A DNA stretch of 64,000 nt from UBA6055 sp965203755 (lineage in GTDB: Bacteria > Chloroflexota > Anaerolineae > Aggregatilineales > Phototrophicaceae), in assembly GCA_965203755.1 (NCBI GenBank), contig OZ241910.1, positions 124,001 to 188,000 on the forward strand. The letters run 5' to 3'. Under the pieces are notes generated by a model. That model ran no database searches. It was given only the letters and a program-made list of their open reading frames with translations, and was not told the DNA's origin. Positions within the stretch are counted from its first letter, which is position 1. Every line of letters begins with the position of its first letter. Made by a program: the position numbers and the translations under genes. Positions 14,261-24,153 of this stretch are shown here, in pieces.

Positions 14261-15477
14261 GGACGTTCCCTGTGGCTGAGTTTGTTCATGGTATACAGAC
14301 GACCGGAGCCAAAGTCCTTGGCCCACTCCTTGAGTGCTTTCTCGTCAGCTGGGCGAGAGAATACAGGCTGTCCATCCACACGTTCCACCAGCACAAGGTG
14401 AGAGAGTGTTAGCAAATCAAGCAGATAGGGAGAATGCGTCGTGGCAATCACCTGCGTTTGTCCAGCTTCAGTCAAGCTACGCAATTCTTCCACAATCAGA
14501 TGAATGGTGCGTGGGTCAAGTCCATTTTCAATTTCCTCAATAATAATCAGCGGCGGCGGTTCGGGATGACGAAACAGCGCCAGCAAAGCCAGGATCCGCA
14601 AAGTACCGGTCGAAAGCAACCAGCCTGGTATTTTGTAATTGTCCTCGGCCATTTGCAGATAAACCGCGCGTTCCAATTCGGATGTCAGCGTAGGTTGTAA
14701 ATCACGGACATAGGGCAGCACATACTGAAGCGTTTCGATAATATCATCAAAAACGCCTCTGTCGCGTTCGCGAATATCGAGCAGGTATTCGGCAATGTTT
14801 GAACCATCACTCTCCAGACGGATTTTGCCGCCAGTGCGCTGCTGTGGTCGCGGATCCCCCATTGAATGTGGGTTGAGTCTCACAAACTGCCAGCTAGCGA
14901 TTAAATGATAGGCATCAAGGTAATGTTGAAGGTTGCTGATGAGTGATGCGCCTTCCATTAGTGTTTCGAGGCCAAATGAAATTGGAAACTTAATTGGGAA
15001 AGTTAGGCCGCCTCCAAAACGTCTACCATCAGGAGTGAACATCTTACCCTCTTTGTTTCGAGTCAGTCCCCCTCCCTTCCCGTCAATGCCCACCTCTTCT
15101 TCAAAAATAAATACTTTATCCTCGTTTGGGCTGGCAGTGACGGTTAAGAGGTGCGATTGAAGATGCTGTGTGAAATGATTTACCCTAAACTCAATCGGAC
15201 TGGCTTGACAGGCCCTTCCTTCGTTATTCACTTTGTCTGCATGGGATACAGCAGCATTGCGAATATACTCAAAGCCGCGCCACATCTGCATCGCTTTATC
15301 AAGCCCGCTGGTGACGATGCGCTGATACGTTTGCAAGCCTTCAATGAGACTGCTCTTGCCAGATCCGTTATCCCCAATCAACACCGTCAGCGGCCTGAAG
15401 CGCACCAGGCCGCTGTCACGTATAGCCTTGAAATTCTTGAGTCGGAATGATTCTAGCGCCAGATGATTAGTTGTCAT
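14257..15477 (-). CDS. AAA family (ABC/SMC-type) ATPase of a putative defence pair
   Basis: This cytoplasmic ATPase of 406 residues is of the AAA_21/AAA_15 type. It has an SMC-like N-terminus (LESFRLKNFKAI), Walker A (GDNGSGKSS), a signature-like LSTGTLRILALLALF, Walker B (LIIIEEIENGLDP) and the switch histidine in ATTHSPYLLDLL. The start at 15477 lies 11 bases after the dihydropyrimidinase stop; upstream in-frame codons overlap that gene and are rejected. It is coupled to the DUF4276-like gene. The pair sits inside a block of catabolic genes, as inserted defence modules often do. Confidence 0.87.
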   Translation of the reverse strand: MTTNHLALESFRLKNFKAIRDSGLVRFRPLTVLIGDNGSGKSSLIEGLQTYQRIVTSGLDKAMQMWRGFEYIRNAAVSHADKVNNEGRACQASPIEFRVNHFTQHLQSHLLTVTASPNEDKVFIFEEEVGIDGKGGGLTRNKEGKMFTPDGRRFGGGLTFPIKFPISFGLETLMEGASLISNLQHYLDAYHLIASWQFVRLNPHSMGDPRPQQRTGGKIRLESDGSNIAEYLLDIRERDRGVFDDIIETLQYVLPYVRDLQPTLTSELERAVYLQMAEDNYKIPGWLLSTGTLRILALLALFRHPEPPPLIIIEEIENGLDPRTIHLIVEELRSLTEAGQTQVIATTHSPYLLDLLTLSHLVLVERVDGQPVFSRPADEKALKEWAKDFGSGRLYTMNKLSHRERP

Positions 15478-15488
15478 TGAAATCCAAT

Positions 15489-16967
15489 CTACAGCGCCGG
15501 CGCATTCGGCTGACGGGCGATGAACTGGCCGGCGCCATTGCTGCCCAGCCATTCGCCGCCGTCCACCAGCTTGCGGCCGCGCTGATACACCTGTATCGGC
15601 TTGCCGAGGACCTTCATGCCCTCATAACAGTTGTAATCGACGCGCATGTGATGAGTCGCGGCGCTGATGATATGCTCCTGCTGCGGGTCCCAGACCAGAA
15701 TGTCGGCATCCGAGCCGACCGCCAATGTGCCTTTGCGCGGATACATGCCGAAGATCTTGGCCGGATTAGCGCAGTGCAGTTCGACAAAGCGCGACGGCGA
15801 AAGCAGCCCGCGGTTCACGCCCGCCTGCCACATGACCATCATGCGGTCTTCCAGCCCCGGCATGCCGTTGGGAATTTTGGCGAAATTGCCCTTGCCCAAT
15901 TCTTTGCCCGGCCGACGGTAGGCGGGGTCTTGCTTTTCATAGCCAACCCAATCGGCGCCGCCGGTCTTTTCCTGCCATGCCTGCCAGGGGCCATGACCGC
16001 CATCGTACCAAAAATCGCAGTGGTCGGTGCTGACGATTTGCAGCGTGCCGTCGCGCACCGCCTGCCACAGGACGTCTTGGTCGCGGCGGCTGCGGATGGG
16101 CGGCGAACAGACATATTTGGCGCCTTCAAAGCCGGGCGCGCCCAGATGCTCTTCGACCGTTAGGAAAAAGTACTGGACGCAGGTTTCACCCATCACCGGA
16201 TAGCCCAAAGCCCGACCGCGCCGCAGCGCCTCAATCGCCGGCGCGCAGGTCATGTGAACGACATACAGCGGACAGCCGGTCATCCCCGACATGACCACGG
16301 CGCGGTTGGTGGCTTCGCCTTCGATTTCGGGCGGGCGCGAGGCGGCATGATAAATCGGTTCGGTTTTGCCGGCCGCCAGCAGGGCTGGAGTCAGCGCCGC
16401 TTCGACATCTCCGTTTTCGGCATGGACCATCACAATCATGCCATGTTCAGCGGCCACCCGCATGGTGTTGAACAGCGTGGCATCATCTACCTGAAAGACG
16501 TTTTTGTAAGCCATGAACAGCTTTAGGCTGGTGATGCCTTCGTCGATCAAAGTCGGGATTTCCGCCACAACCGCATCGTTCAGGTCGGTGACGGCCATGT
16601 GAAAGCTATAATCGATCTGGGCGATGCCGCTCGATTTTTTGCGCCAGGTTTCCAGCCCCTCATGCAGGCTGCCGCCGATGGGCTGCACCACAAAGTCGAT
16701 GTGCATGGTCGTGCCGCCAAAAGCCGCCGCCTTGTGGCCGACGTCAAAATCATCGTTGCTGATAGTGCCGCCGAAGGGCAGGTCAAGGTGGGTATGAACA
16801 TCAATGCCGCCCGGCAGCAGATACTTGCCGGCGCAGTCAACGACCTCATGCCCGGCGGCGCTTAGGTTTTGACCAATCAGCGTAATGATCTCGCCTTCCA
16901 CCAGCAGATCAGCCGGCGTCATGTCGCTGGCGGTAATGAGTGTGCCGTTTTTGAATACTGTTCCCAT
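15489..16967 (-). CDS. dihydropyrimidinase / D-hydantoinase
   Basis: This cyclic amidohydrolase of 492 residues opens dihydrouracil, dihydrothymine or 5-substituted hydantoins. The metal centre is recognisable: DVHTHLD near residue 57, the carbamylated lysine in SLKLFMAYK near 150, histidines in VHAEN and VVHMTC, and the aspartate in STDHCDF near 320. Length and motif order match family members. The start has AAGGGAG about 6 bases upstream, and that ribosome site overlaps the end of the hypothetical gene upstream. With the class III aminotransferase and semialdehyde dehydrogenase 8-12 kb away it forms most of a reductive pyrimidine degradation route. Confidence 0.93.
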   Translation of the reverse strand: MGTVFKNGTLITASDMTPADLLVEGEIITLIGQNLSAAGHEVVDCAGKYLLPGGIDVHTHLDLPFGGTISNDDFDVGHKAAAFGGTTMHIDFVVQPIGGSLHEGLETWRKKSSGIAQIDYSFHMAVTDLNDAVVAEIPTLIDEGITSLKLFMAYKNVFQVDDATLFNTMRVAAEHGMIVMVHAENGDVEAALTPALLAAGKTEPIYHAASRPPEIEGEATNRAVVMSGMTGCPLYVVHMTCAPAIEALRRGRALGYPVMGETCVQYFFLTVEEHLGAPGFEGAKYVCSPPIRSRRDQDVLWQAVRDGTLQIVSTDHCDFWYDGGHGPWQAWQEKTGGADWVGYEKQDPAYRRPGKELGKGNFAKIPNGMPGLEDRMMVMWQAGVNRGLLSPSRFVELHCANPAKIFGMYPRKGTLAVGSDADILVWDPQQEHIISAATHHMRVDYNCYEGMKVLGKPIQVYQRGRKLVDGGEWLGSNGAGQFIARQPNAPAL

Positions 16968-16978
16968 TTCGCGCTCCC

Positions 16979-17356
16979 TTAATTCGATCCCTGACTGTTC
17001 AGAGACAAGCCCAAACTGTCCAGAGATTCAGCTAGATTGTCTATGATTTGGCAGTCGCCGTGATAGATCATGTCCATAATCGGCTGTTTCAGCGATTCAG
17101 CCAGTGTCCAGCCCAGCGAACTCAAATCGGATTCGCCTTCGCCGATGATCTCTGCAACGGTGTCATGCCACAGCTGTTCCGCCTGCGGCATAAGGTGCAG
17201 CTGCCGCAGCGGAAACATCGTGCTTAGGATGGCATCGCGGCCGCAGCCGTTGGCAGAGCCGGCGCCAATGTGCCAGAGGGCGTAAGCGCTATAGATGACC
17301 AGCAGCAGGATGACCGCCAGCAGCCATATCGACTTGCCCGACGCTTTCGCATTCAT
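16979..17356 (-). CDS. small exported or membrane-anchored hypothetical protein
   Basis: This protein of 125 residues has a single N-terminal hydrophobic segment (IWLLAVILLLVIYSAYALWH), which may be a signal anchor. A mature part with two helical acidic stretches (LWHDTVAEIIGEGESDLSSL and IIDNLAESLDSLGLSLN) follows. GGGGAAG lies about 4 bases before the ATG at 17356. No family is recognised. It ends 11 bases before the dihydropyrimidinase ATG. Confidence 0.6.
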   Translation of the reverse strand: MNAKASGKSIWLLAVILLLVIYSAYALWHIGAGSANGCGRDAILSTMFPLRQLHLMPQAEQLWHDTVAEIIGEGESDLSSLGWTLAESLKQPIMDMIYHGDCQIIDNLAESLDSLGLSLNSQGSN

Positions 17357-17441
17357 CAGACTTCCCCGTTCGCTGTTTGCCTTTATTATAAGCATACGTC
17401 AAATCAAGGCGCAATGTTTCGCGTCTTGACCCAAAGCCGCT

Positions 17442-20207
17442 TCATTCATACCGCCGGCCGGTGATGGACGGCTCGCGGGTGAGTTCGCGGCGGATGGCGG
17501 CGGCAAGCTCTTCGTCGATGCCCAGCGCGGCGACAACCGCCTGGTCAAGCGTCTTTCGGGTTTCGCATTCGTTCATCTGCGGCAGCGGCAGCAGAATTGA
17601 ATCGCAAAGGTCATCATAGGCGGCGGCCATCATCTTCATCTTGGCCTCATCCATTTTAGCGAAATCAGGAACAGGAATGCGCCGCAAATCATTCATCGAA
17701 AATCGTGAGTAAGAAAGGTGTTTAATTGAACGATTGCCTAGAATCGCCAGAATGCCTACAGTTGAGTTGAGATAAGCGCAAATGGCTTTTTCAATGGACA
17801 CGTCTTGCGAATAAGGTTTGCAGGGCACCCATGCCGAACCTAGCGCGCGTTGATCCAGCCTAACGCTAACTGTCCGCACTGTGTTTAAGCGGGCCCGCAT
17901 TGCCAATAACAGTGTCCCTCGTTGAACCCACAGGGCATCTGCCTGCTTCTTTTTATTCGGTTTTGGGATGATGTAGGTATCCGTTTGCGCCAGCATCTTT
18001 TGCGTTATATCGGTCTTGTGATCCCAAAGCGCGGCCATCGCGTGTTTATCAGGTACTTCCGACCTATTAAACGTGGTTCTAATGCCGACTCCATCAGGTG
18101 ATATTTCAGCTAAATTACTAAGTTCTCGTGTTTGAAATATCCGACCTTCCCGCAATTCAATAAACTTATCGCAAAGGTAGGGCGATAAGAACTGCACCGC
18201 GCCCCAGTCGCCTTTCGCGATTCGTTCGGCCGGCCAGGCTTGCACTGTGCCTTTGATTTTGTCTTGACTGCCATCGATGATATTCTGCGCGGCGGCGATG
18301 GCATCGGCTGGAGTCGCCGGGTTTTCATACAGGTTGATAACGCGGGTAGGCGGTTTGTCGGATTCGCTTTGCCAGCGGCGGCAGACGAGCAGCATTTCGC
18401 CAATGCTTGTATTTTCTGAAAAGTAAGCACGGCTTAGATCATGCGACGTGACGATGGTTTCAACATGAAAATTGTCCGCCAGATATTGGCGAATATCCAG
18501 CGCGGAAACGTTGGTCGCCGTAACCAATGGCAGCACAGAGGCTACTGTGCCTTTGGCTGTAACAAGACGATTGGCTAGAACCAGGAATGAATTGCCGTTG
18601 CTGGACAGATGCACTGGCTGGCCGGCGAAGAGTTCCTTTTCGCGCGCTTTGAGCATCTTCTCTTCCTGGCGGCTGAACTGGTCATGGCGCAGGTCACTTC
18701 TAGTAAAGGGTGGATTCATAATGATAAGGTCGGCCGGCTCGGCTTGGACGACTTCCTGTCCGGTTTCAATCTGCTCGACGCCGGTCGGCCAGGGCAGCAG
18801 CCGCGGCTGGCGGTCGGCCTGCGGACTCAGGAACTCCAGCGAACCGAGAAAAGCGGCGCCATTTTCGACGCCAAGCAGGGCGCGGCCGATTTTCATCCTG
18901 CTAAAAGTCGTCGTCGGTGAAAGCAGTCCCAAGGTCGTCGCCGCCAGATGCGTCGCCGTCAGGTTGACGTCATAGCCGGTCAAGACGGATTCAATCAGCG
19001 TCCGCGAGACGTCATTTTGATTGCCGGCGGAAGCGGACAAATCGCGGATACATTCAGCGGCCGCCATAAGAAGCGTTCCGGTGCCGCAGGCCGGGTCAGT
19101 GATTCGCAGACGGGCAATCGCGGCGCTGTCCGACCAATCGCACATGGCCTTGTCGATGGCCAAAGCGGCCAGCAGAGTCGCGGCCGCGGTGGTCGTATAG
19201 AATGAGCCATCATAGCGGGCGGTTTCGAGGACTTTGTGGAAGATGCGCCCAAGCAGGTCATGGCGCAGGCCGACGATATTGCGCGTGACCTTCATGGCGG
19301 CGCGGGCCGTTCCCTGCACGGCGGCCGAGAAGGCGGCGTCCTGGGCACAGCCGCGCAGGGCATTGCGGGCGGTGGCGAAAATCGGCTTGTAATCGACCGC
19401 CAGCCACAAATCCCAAGCCCTGTCAAACGCGCCGATGGGGTCGTCGCTTTCAGTGCAGTCTACGGTAGCTGTCGGCGGCCAATCGCCTTCAAAAGGAACT
19501 GGCGGCGACGCGCGGTTGTCTATAAGCGGCGTCAAGTCATTGATGTGATCATCCAGCCGCGCATGAAACATGGCCGCTGTGGCGATGACCAGCATGGCGC
19601 GTTTGGCGGCTTGATTGTAACGGCTGGAATAGGCGCGGCCAGCTTTAATTTTGATGGCCGCGCCAGAGGGCAGATCGAGACGTTTGGCCAGGTCTCGCTT
19701 TTGACTTTCGCTCAAACGGGCGACGGCGCGGTCGAGGCTGAAGGAAAGCGCGTTGGCGATACTGTCGGGGTCGCCCAGCTGGTCGGGTATTTTCTTGATG
19801 ACGCGCGCCAGCTGATCCAGATCGCCCCGCTGCCACTTGGTCTTGGCGGCCGGCGGCCGATCTTTATGAGTCCGCAAAGTATAAAGCACCTCACAGCGCG
19901 CCAGGTCATCGGCCGAAAAGAGATTGTCGGGATAGCACACCGCGACGGCGCAGTCGGCCAATTCCTGGTCGAGTCGAGCGTCAGCGTCTTTGATGGCCGA
20001 ACGTTTCTTGCCGGCGGCCTGGCCCTGTTCGGCCTCCAATGCGACTTTGATGTATCCCAGCTGGACTTCAACGTCCAGCCGCCGACCGCCGCCCTGCGCG
20101 CTTTCTTCATTGGCGTCCAGCTGTCGCTCGCGCAAGGCGGCCGCCAGCCAGGTATTCAGCGCGCTTTCGTACTTAGGTCTCTGCATAATTTGCCCAACGT
20201 TTTGCAT
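17442..20207 (-). CDS. type IIG-like restriction-modification protein, copy A
   Basis: This protein of 921 residues combines a possible N-terminal nuclease with an N6-adenine methyltransferase. The N-terminal region has RRLDVEVQLGYIKVALEAEQ with GKKR following, compatible with a PD-(D/E)XK site. Near residue 370 is the SAM motif DPACGTGT and near 495 the catalytic NPPF. The C-terminal 350 residues should contain the target-recognition domain. I start at the ATG at 20207, which has GGAAAGGA 7 bases upstream. It is a tandem paralogue of the next gene, with blocks of near identity and sharply different blocks. It starts 28 bases after that gene's stop codon. Confidence 0.87.
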   Translation of the reverse strand: MQNVGQIMQRPKYESALNTWLAAALRERQLDANEESAQGGGRRLDVEVQLGYIKVALEAEQGQAAGKKRSAIKDADARLDQELADCAVAVCYPDNLFSADDLARCEVLYTLRTHKDRPPAAKTKWQRGDLDQLARVIKKIPDQLGDPDSIANALSFSLDRAVARLSESQKRDLAKRLDLPSGAAIKIKAGRAYSSRYNQAAKRAMLVIATAAMFHARLDDHINDLTPLIDNRASPPVPFEGDWPPTATVDCTESDDPIGAFDRAWDLWLAVDYKPIFATARNALRGCAQDAAFSAAVQGTARAAMKVTRNIVGLRHDLLGRIFHKVLETARYDGSFYTTTAAATLLAALAIDKAMCDWSDSAAIARLRITDPACGTGTLLMAAAECIRDLSASAGNQNDVSRTLIESVLTGYDVNLTATHLAATTLGLLSPTTTFSRMKIGRALLGVENGAAFLGSLEFLSPQADRQPRLLPWPTGVEQIETGQEVVQAEPADLIIMNPPFTRSDLRHDQFSRQEEKMLKAREKELFAGQPVHLSSNGNSFLVLANRLVTAKGTVASVLPLVTATNVSALDIRQYLADNFHVETIVTSHDLSRAYFSENTSIGEMLLVCRRWQSESDKPPTRVINLYENPATPADAIAAAQNIIDGSQDKIKGTVQAWPAERIAKGDWGAVQFLSPYLCDKFIELREGRIFQTRELSNLAEISPDGVGIRTTFNRSEVPDKHAMAALWDHKTDITQKMLAQTDTYIIPKPNKKKQADALWVQRGTLLLAMRARLNTVRTVSVRLDQRALGSAWVPCKPYSQDVSIEKAICAYLNSTVGILAILGNRSIKHLSYSRFSMNDLRRIPVPDFAKMDEAKMKMMAAAYDDLCDSILLPLPQMNECETRKTLDQAVVAALGIDEELAAAIRRELTREPSITGRRYE

Positions 20208-20235
20208 GCCGCTGTCCTTTCCGCTTGTGCTCGAT

Positions 20236-23010
20236 TCAATTCTGTTCATAGGGCCGGCCGGTGATGGACGGCTCGCGGGTGAGTTCGCGGCGGATGGCGG
20301 CGGCAAGCTCGGCGTCGATGTCCAGCGCGGCGACAATCATATCATCCAGCTTCTTGCGCGTATCGCATTCATTCATCTGCGGCAGCGGCAGCAGAACCGA
20401 ATCGCAAAGGTCATCATAGGCGGCGGCCATCATCTTCATCTTATCCTCATCCATTTTAGCGAAATCAGGAACAGGAATGCGCCGCAAGTCGTGCATAGAT
20501 AATTGTGGGTATGTTGGCTTCTTATTCGTCCGGTCGCCAAGAATCGCCAAAATGCCTATCGTTGAATTGAGATAGACACAAATCGCTTTTTCCAGTGTTT
20601 GCTGTCCGAATATACAGGATATATTTGATTTTGGTTTGCAAGGTATCCATAACGACCCTAATGCTCTCTCATTAAGACGCACACTCATACATCTTATGGT
20701 GGTCAAGAACATACGGAATGGCAGCATCAACTGCCCTCTTTTTGCCCATAAACCTGCTGCCGACTTCTTTTTACCTTTTTTCGGGATGATATAGGTATCC
20801 GTTTGCGCCAGCATCTTTTGCGTTACATCGGTCTTATGATACCAAAGCGCGACCATCCTATTTTCGTCAGGCACTTCTGACCTATCAAACGTGGTTCTGA
20901 TACCGCCTCCATCAGGTCCTATTTCCGCCAATGTCCCCAGTTGCCGCGCCGCAAAAAACTTCCCTTGCCGCAAGTCAATGAATCGTTCACAGAGGTAGGG
21001 CGACAAGAACTGCACCGCGCCCCAGTCGCCGGCGGCGATTCGTTCGGTCGGCCAAGACTGCACCGTGCCTTTGATACGCCCTTGATTGCCCGCGGTGATA
21101 TCCTGCGCCACAGCGATGGCTTCGGCCGGCGTCGCCGGGTTTTCGTACAGGTTGACAACCCGCGTGGCTGGCTTCTCCGCATCTTCCGGCCAGCGGCGGC
21201 AGACAAGCAGCATTTCACCAATGCTGGTGTTCTCCGAAAAGTAAATGCGGCTGGGGTCATGCGACGTGACGATGGTTTCAATGTGAAATTTTTCGGCAAG
21301 GTATTGACGCATCATGCTCGTCGAATAATTCGTTGCGCCAACGAGAGGCAGTATGGCAGCGACGGCGCCTTGGTTTGGTTTGGCTATGAAGTCAGCCAGC
21401 GCCAGAAAACCGCCGCCATTGTGTGAACGGTGGATTTCGCCTTCAATAGCATCGAACAGTTCCTTTTCGCGCGCTTTGAGCATCTTCTCTTCCTGGCGGC
21501 TGAACTGGTCATGGCGCAGGTCACTTCTAGTAAAGGGCGGGTTCATAATGATAAGGTCGGCCGGCTCGGCTTGGACGACTTCCTGCCCGGTGTCAATCTG
21601 CTCGACGCCGTTCGGCCACGGCAGCAGCCGCGGCTGGCGGTCAGCCTGCGGACTCAGAAACTCCAGCGAACCAAGAAACGCAGCGCCGTGTTCGACGCCA
21701 AGCAGGGCGCGGCCGATTTTCATCCTGCTGAAGGTGGTCGTCGGCGAAAGCAGCCCCAAGGTAGTCGCCGCCAAATGGGTCGCCGTCAAGTTGACGTCAT
21801 AGCCGGTCAAGACGGATTCAATCAGCGCCTGCGAAACGCCATTTCGATTGCCGGCGGCGCTGGCCAAATCGCGGATTCGTTCGGCGGCCGCCATGAGGAG
21901 CGTCCCGGTGCCGCAGGCCGGGTCAGTGATTCGCAGGCGGGCAATCGCGGCGCTGTCCGACCAGTCGCACATATCCTCGCGTATCGCTAAGGCCGCCAGC
22001 AAAGTCGCGGCCGCGGTGGTCGTATAGAATGAGCCATCATAGCGGGCGGTTTCGAGGACTTTGTGGAAGATGCGCCCAAGCAGGTCATGGCGCAGGCCGA
22101 CGATATTGCGCGTGACCTTTATGGCGGCGCGGGCTGCTCCCTGCACGGCGGCCGAGAAGGCGGCATCCTGGGGACAGCCGCGCAGGGCATTGCGGGCGGT
22201 AGCGAAGATCGGCTTGTAATCGACCGCCAGCCACAAATCCCAAGCCTCATAAAATGAACCGATTGGATCGTCGTCTTCGGCGCAGTCAAAGGCTCTTTGC
22301 GGCGGCCAAACGCCCTCGAATGAACGCAGCGGCGAGAAGCGATTGTCCCACAAGGGCGCGATCTCAAGGCGGCGCTTGTCCAGCTGCGTATGGAACATGA
22401 CGGCGGTGGCGATAACCAGCATGGCGCGCTTGGCGGCCTGATTGTAATGGCTGGAAGGCGAATCGGATGCGATTTTCAGCGGCTTGCCGGCCGGCAGGTC
22501 CAGCGACAAAGCGAGTTCTTGCTTTTGCCCTTCGCTCAAGCGGTCGACAGCCCGGTCCAGGCTGAAGGAAAGCGCGTTGGCGATGCTGTCGGGGTCGCCC
22601 AGCTGGTCGGGTATTTTCTTGATGACGCGCGCCAGCTGATCCAGATCGCCATGCTGCCACTTGGTCTTGGCGGCCGGCGGCCGATCTTTATGAGTCCGCA
22701 AAGTATAAAGCACCTCACAGCGCGCCAGGTCATCGGCCGAAAAGAGATTGTCGGGATAGCACACCGCGACGGCGCAGTCGGCCAATTCCTGGTCGAGTCG
22801 AGCGTCAGCGTCTTTGATGGCCGAGCGTTTCTTGCCGGCGGCCTGGCCCTGTTCGGCTTCCAATGCGACTTTGATGTACCCCTGCTGGACTTCGACGTCC
22901 AGCCGCCGGCCGCCGCCCTGCGCGCGCTCTGGTCTGGCATCCAGCCCGCGCTGGCGCAGATCATCGGCAAGCCAAGTATTCAATGTGCTTTCGTAATTGC
23001 GCTCTGGCAT
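20236..23010 (-). CDS. type IIG-like restriction-modification protein, copy B
   Basis: This is the upstream tandem paralogue of 924 residues. Motif I (DPACGTGT) is at 363-370 and motif IV (NPPF) at 490-493. The putative nuclease segment (LDVEVQ, ALEAEQ, GKKR) lies at 36-62. Residues 36-150 and 295-510 are almost identical to copy A, whereas residues 150-290, 515-570 and much of the C-terminus differ. The start at 23010 has AAGGAG and AAAGG just upstream. Eco57I-type single-chain enzymes have this general layout, but cleavage activity is unproven and the target cannot be predicted. Confidence 0.87.
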   Translation of the reverse strand: MPERNYESTLNTWLADDLRQRGLDARPERAQGGGRRLDVEVQQGYIKVALEAEQGQAAGKKRSAIKDADARLDQELADCAVAVCYPDNLFSADDLARCEVLYTLRTHKDRPPAAKTKWQHGDLDQLARVIKKIPDQLGDPDSIANALSFSLDRAVDRLSEGQKQELALSLDLPAGKPLKIASDSPSSHYNQAAKRAMLVIATAVMFHTQLDKRRLEIAPLWDNRFSPLRSFEGVWPPQRAFDCAEDDDPIGSFYEAWDLWLAVDYKPIFATARNALRGCPQDAAFSAAVQGAARAAIKVTRNIVGLRHDLLGRIFHKVLETARYDGSFYTTTAAATLLAALAIREDMCDWSDSAAIARLRITDPACGTGTLLMAAAERIRDLASAAGNRNGVSQALIESVLTGYDVNLTATHLAATTLGLLSPTTTFSRMKIGRALLGVEHGAAFLGSLEFLSPQADRQPRLLPWPNGVEQIDTGQEVVQAEPADLIIMNPPFTRSDLRHDQFSRQEEKMLKAREKELFDAIEGEIHRSHNGGGFLALADFIAKPNQGAVAAILPLVGATNYSTSMMRQYLAEKFHIETIVTSHDPSRIYFSENTSIGEMLLVCRRWPEDAEKPATRVVNLYENPATPAEAIAVAQDITAGNQGRIKGTVQSWPTERIAAGDWGAVQFLSPYLCERFIDLRQGKFFAARQLGTLAEIGPDGGGIRTTFDRSEVPDENRMVALWYHKTDVTQKMLAQTDTYIIPKKGKKKSAAGLWAKRGQLMLPFRMFLTTIRCMSVRLNERALGSLWIPCKPKSNISCIFGQQTLEKAICVYLNSTIGILAILGDRTNKKPTYPQLSMHDLRRIPVPDFAKMDEDKMKMMAAAYDDLCDSVLLPLPQMNECDTRKKLDDMIVAALDIDAELAAAIRRELTREPSITGRPYEQN

Positions 23011-23032
23011 ATTAGCCTTTCTCCTTCAAGGA

Positions 23033-24028
23033 TTAGCGGAATGCCGGGATGATTTTCTCGCCGTATTCAGCCACGATGCGCTCTTCTTCGCCGCACATCA
23101 GATAGATGTTGAACTGAGTGACGCCGGCCGCTTCCAGCGCTTTCAGCTTGGCGATATGGTCATCGACGCTGCCAAGAATGCCAAAGGCGTCCACGATGGC
23201 CTCGCTGATAAAGTCGAGGTGCTCGGCGTCTTTATCGGCATGTTCCTTATAATCATAGCCTTTGCGCCCTTCAATGTAAGCCGTCAGGCTGGCGGGGATA
23301 TCGGGGCTGTCCATCCCGTAACGCTCAACGATGTCGGCTACATGATTGCCGACCATCGCCGGAAACCAGCGCGTCTGTTCGCGCGCCTTGTCCATGTCGC
23401 CGATCCAGACCGGCGCCGCCGACATGACGCCATAATCGGACATGTCCCTGCCGGCCGCCTCGCCAGCGCGGATCGCCTGCTCGGAGAACCAGCGCGCCAG
23501 CCCTGGATCCGCCAGTTGAATCACCAGCCCGTCGCCCGAACGGCCGGCGCCGCCCAGGGCCCGCGGCCCATAAGCCGCGATCCAAATCGGCAGTTCATAG
23601 CCATTCGCCCAAGGAAACTGCGCCGAAGCGCCCTCATATTCGACCTCATCGCCGCGCACCAGCCCGCGCAGGACATCGGCGAAGGCTTCCATATTGGCGA
23701 CCGTCATCGGCTTCCGGCCCAAGACCCGCCGCGAACTGTCGCCGCGGCCGAGGCCAATTTCGATGCGGTTGCCGCTCTGCACGGCCAAGGTGGCGTACAT
23801 ACTGGCGGCGACCGACCATTCGCGCACGCCGGGATTGGTCACCAGCGGCCCAAAGATCATCGCGTCGGTATGCGCCATGCACAGCGCCATCGTCGGATAA
23901 CAGTCGCGCCACAGCACATGGGAATCAAAAAACCAGCCATGCTTAAAGCCGGCGACTTCAGCCTGTTTGCAAAGCGCGACCGTGCGCTTGGGTGAAATAT
24001 CACCCTTGAATGTAATTCCAAAATCCAT
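23033..24028 (-). CDS. LLM class flavin/F420-dependent oxidoreductase
   Basis: This TIM-barrel oxidoreductase of 331 residues belongs to the luciferase-like family, most like the group annotated as F420-dependent (TIGR03842-like, from memory). Features are MDFGITFKGDISPKRTVALC at the start, IGLGRGDSSRRVLG near residue 93 and PIWIAAYGPRALGGAGRSGD near 145. These are the usual cofactor-binding loops of the family. AGGAG lies 7 bases before the ATG. It is followed closely by the restriction-modification genes and preceded by a small helical gene. The substrate is unknown. Confidence 0.9.
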   Translation of the reverse strand: MDFGITFKGDISPKRTVALCKQAEVAGFKHGWFFDSHVLWRDCYPTMALCMAHTDAMIFGPLVTNPGVREWSVAASMYATLAVQSGNRIEIGLGRGDSSRRVLGRKPMTVANMEAFADVLRGLVRGDEVEYEGASAQFPWANGYELPIWIAAYGPRALGGAGRSGDGLVIQLADPGLARWFSEQAIRAGEAAGRDMSDYGVMSAAPVWIGDMDKAREQTRWFPAMVGNHVADIVERYGMDSPDIPASLTAYIEGRKGYDYKEHADKDAEHLDFISEAIVDAFGILGSVDDHIAKLKALEAAGVTQFNIYLMCGEEERIVAEYGEKIIPAFR

Positions 24029-24153
24029 CAGTCAACTCCTGTAGACTGTTTTTATCAAGGTAAAAGCGAATTGCCTGATTTGCCAAACTCTTCTTCCGTT
24101 AGTTAGTTCATCAAACTCAAGCTGTTCGCGGATGTCGGCGTCTATTTCGCCTC

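Noticed and set aside
20208..20336. N-terminal extension of restriction-modification copy A into copy B
   Set aside because: The extra residues overlap the end of copy B, are unlike the paralogue's N-terminus, and a strong ribosome site serves the ATG at 20207.
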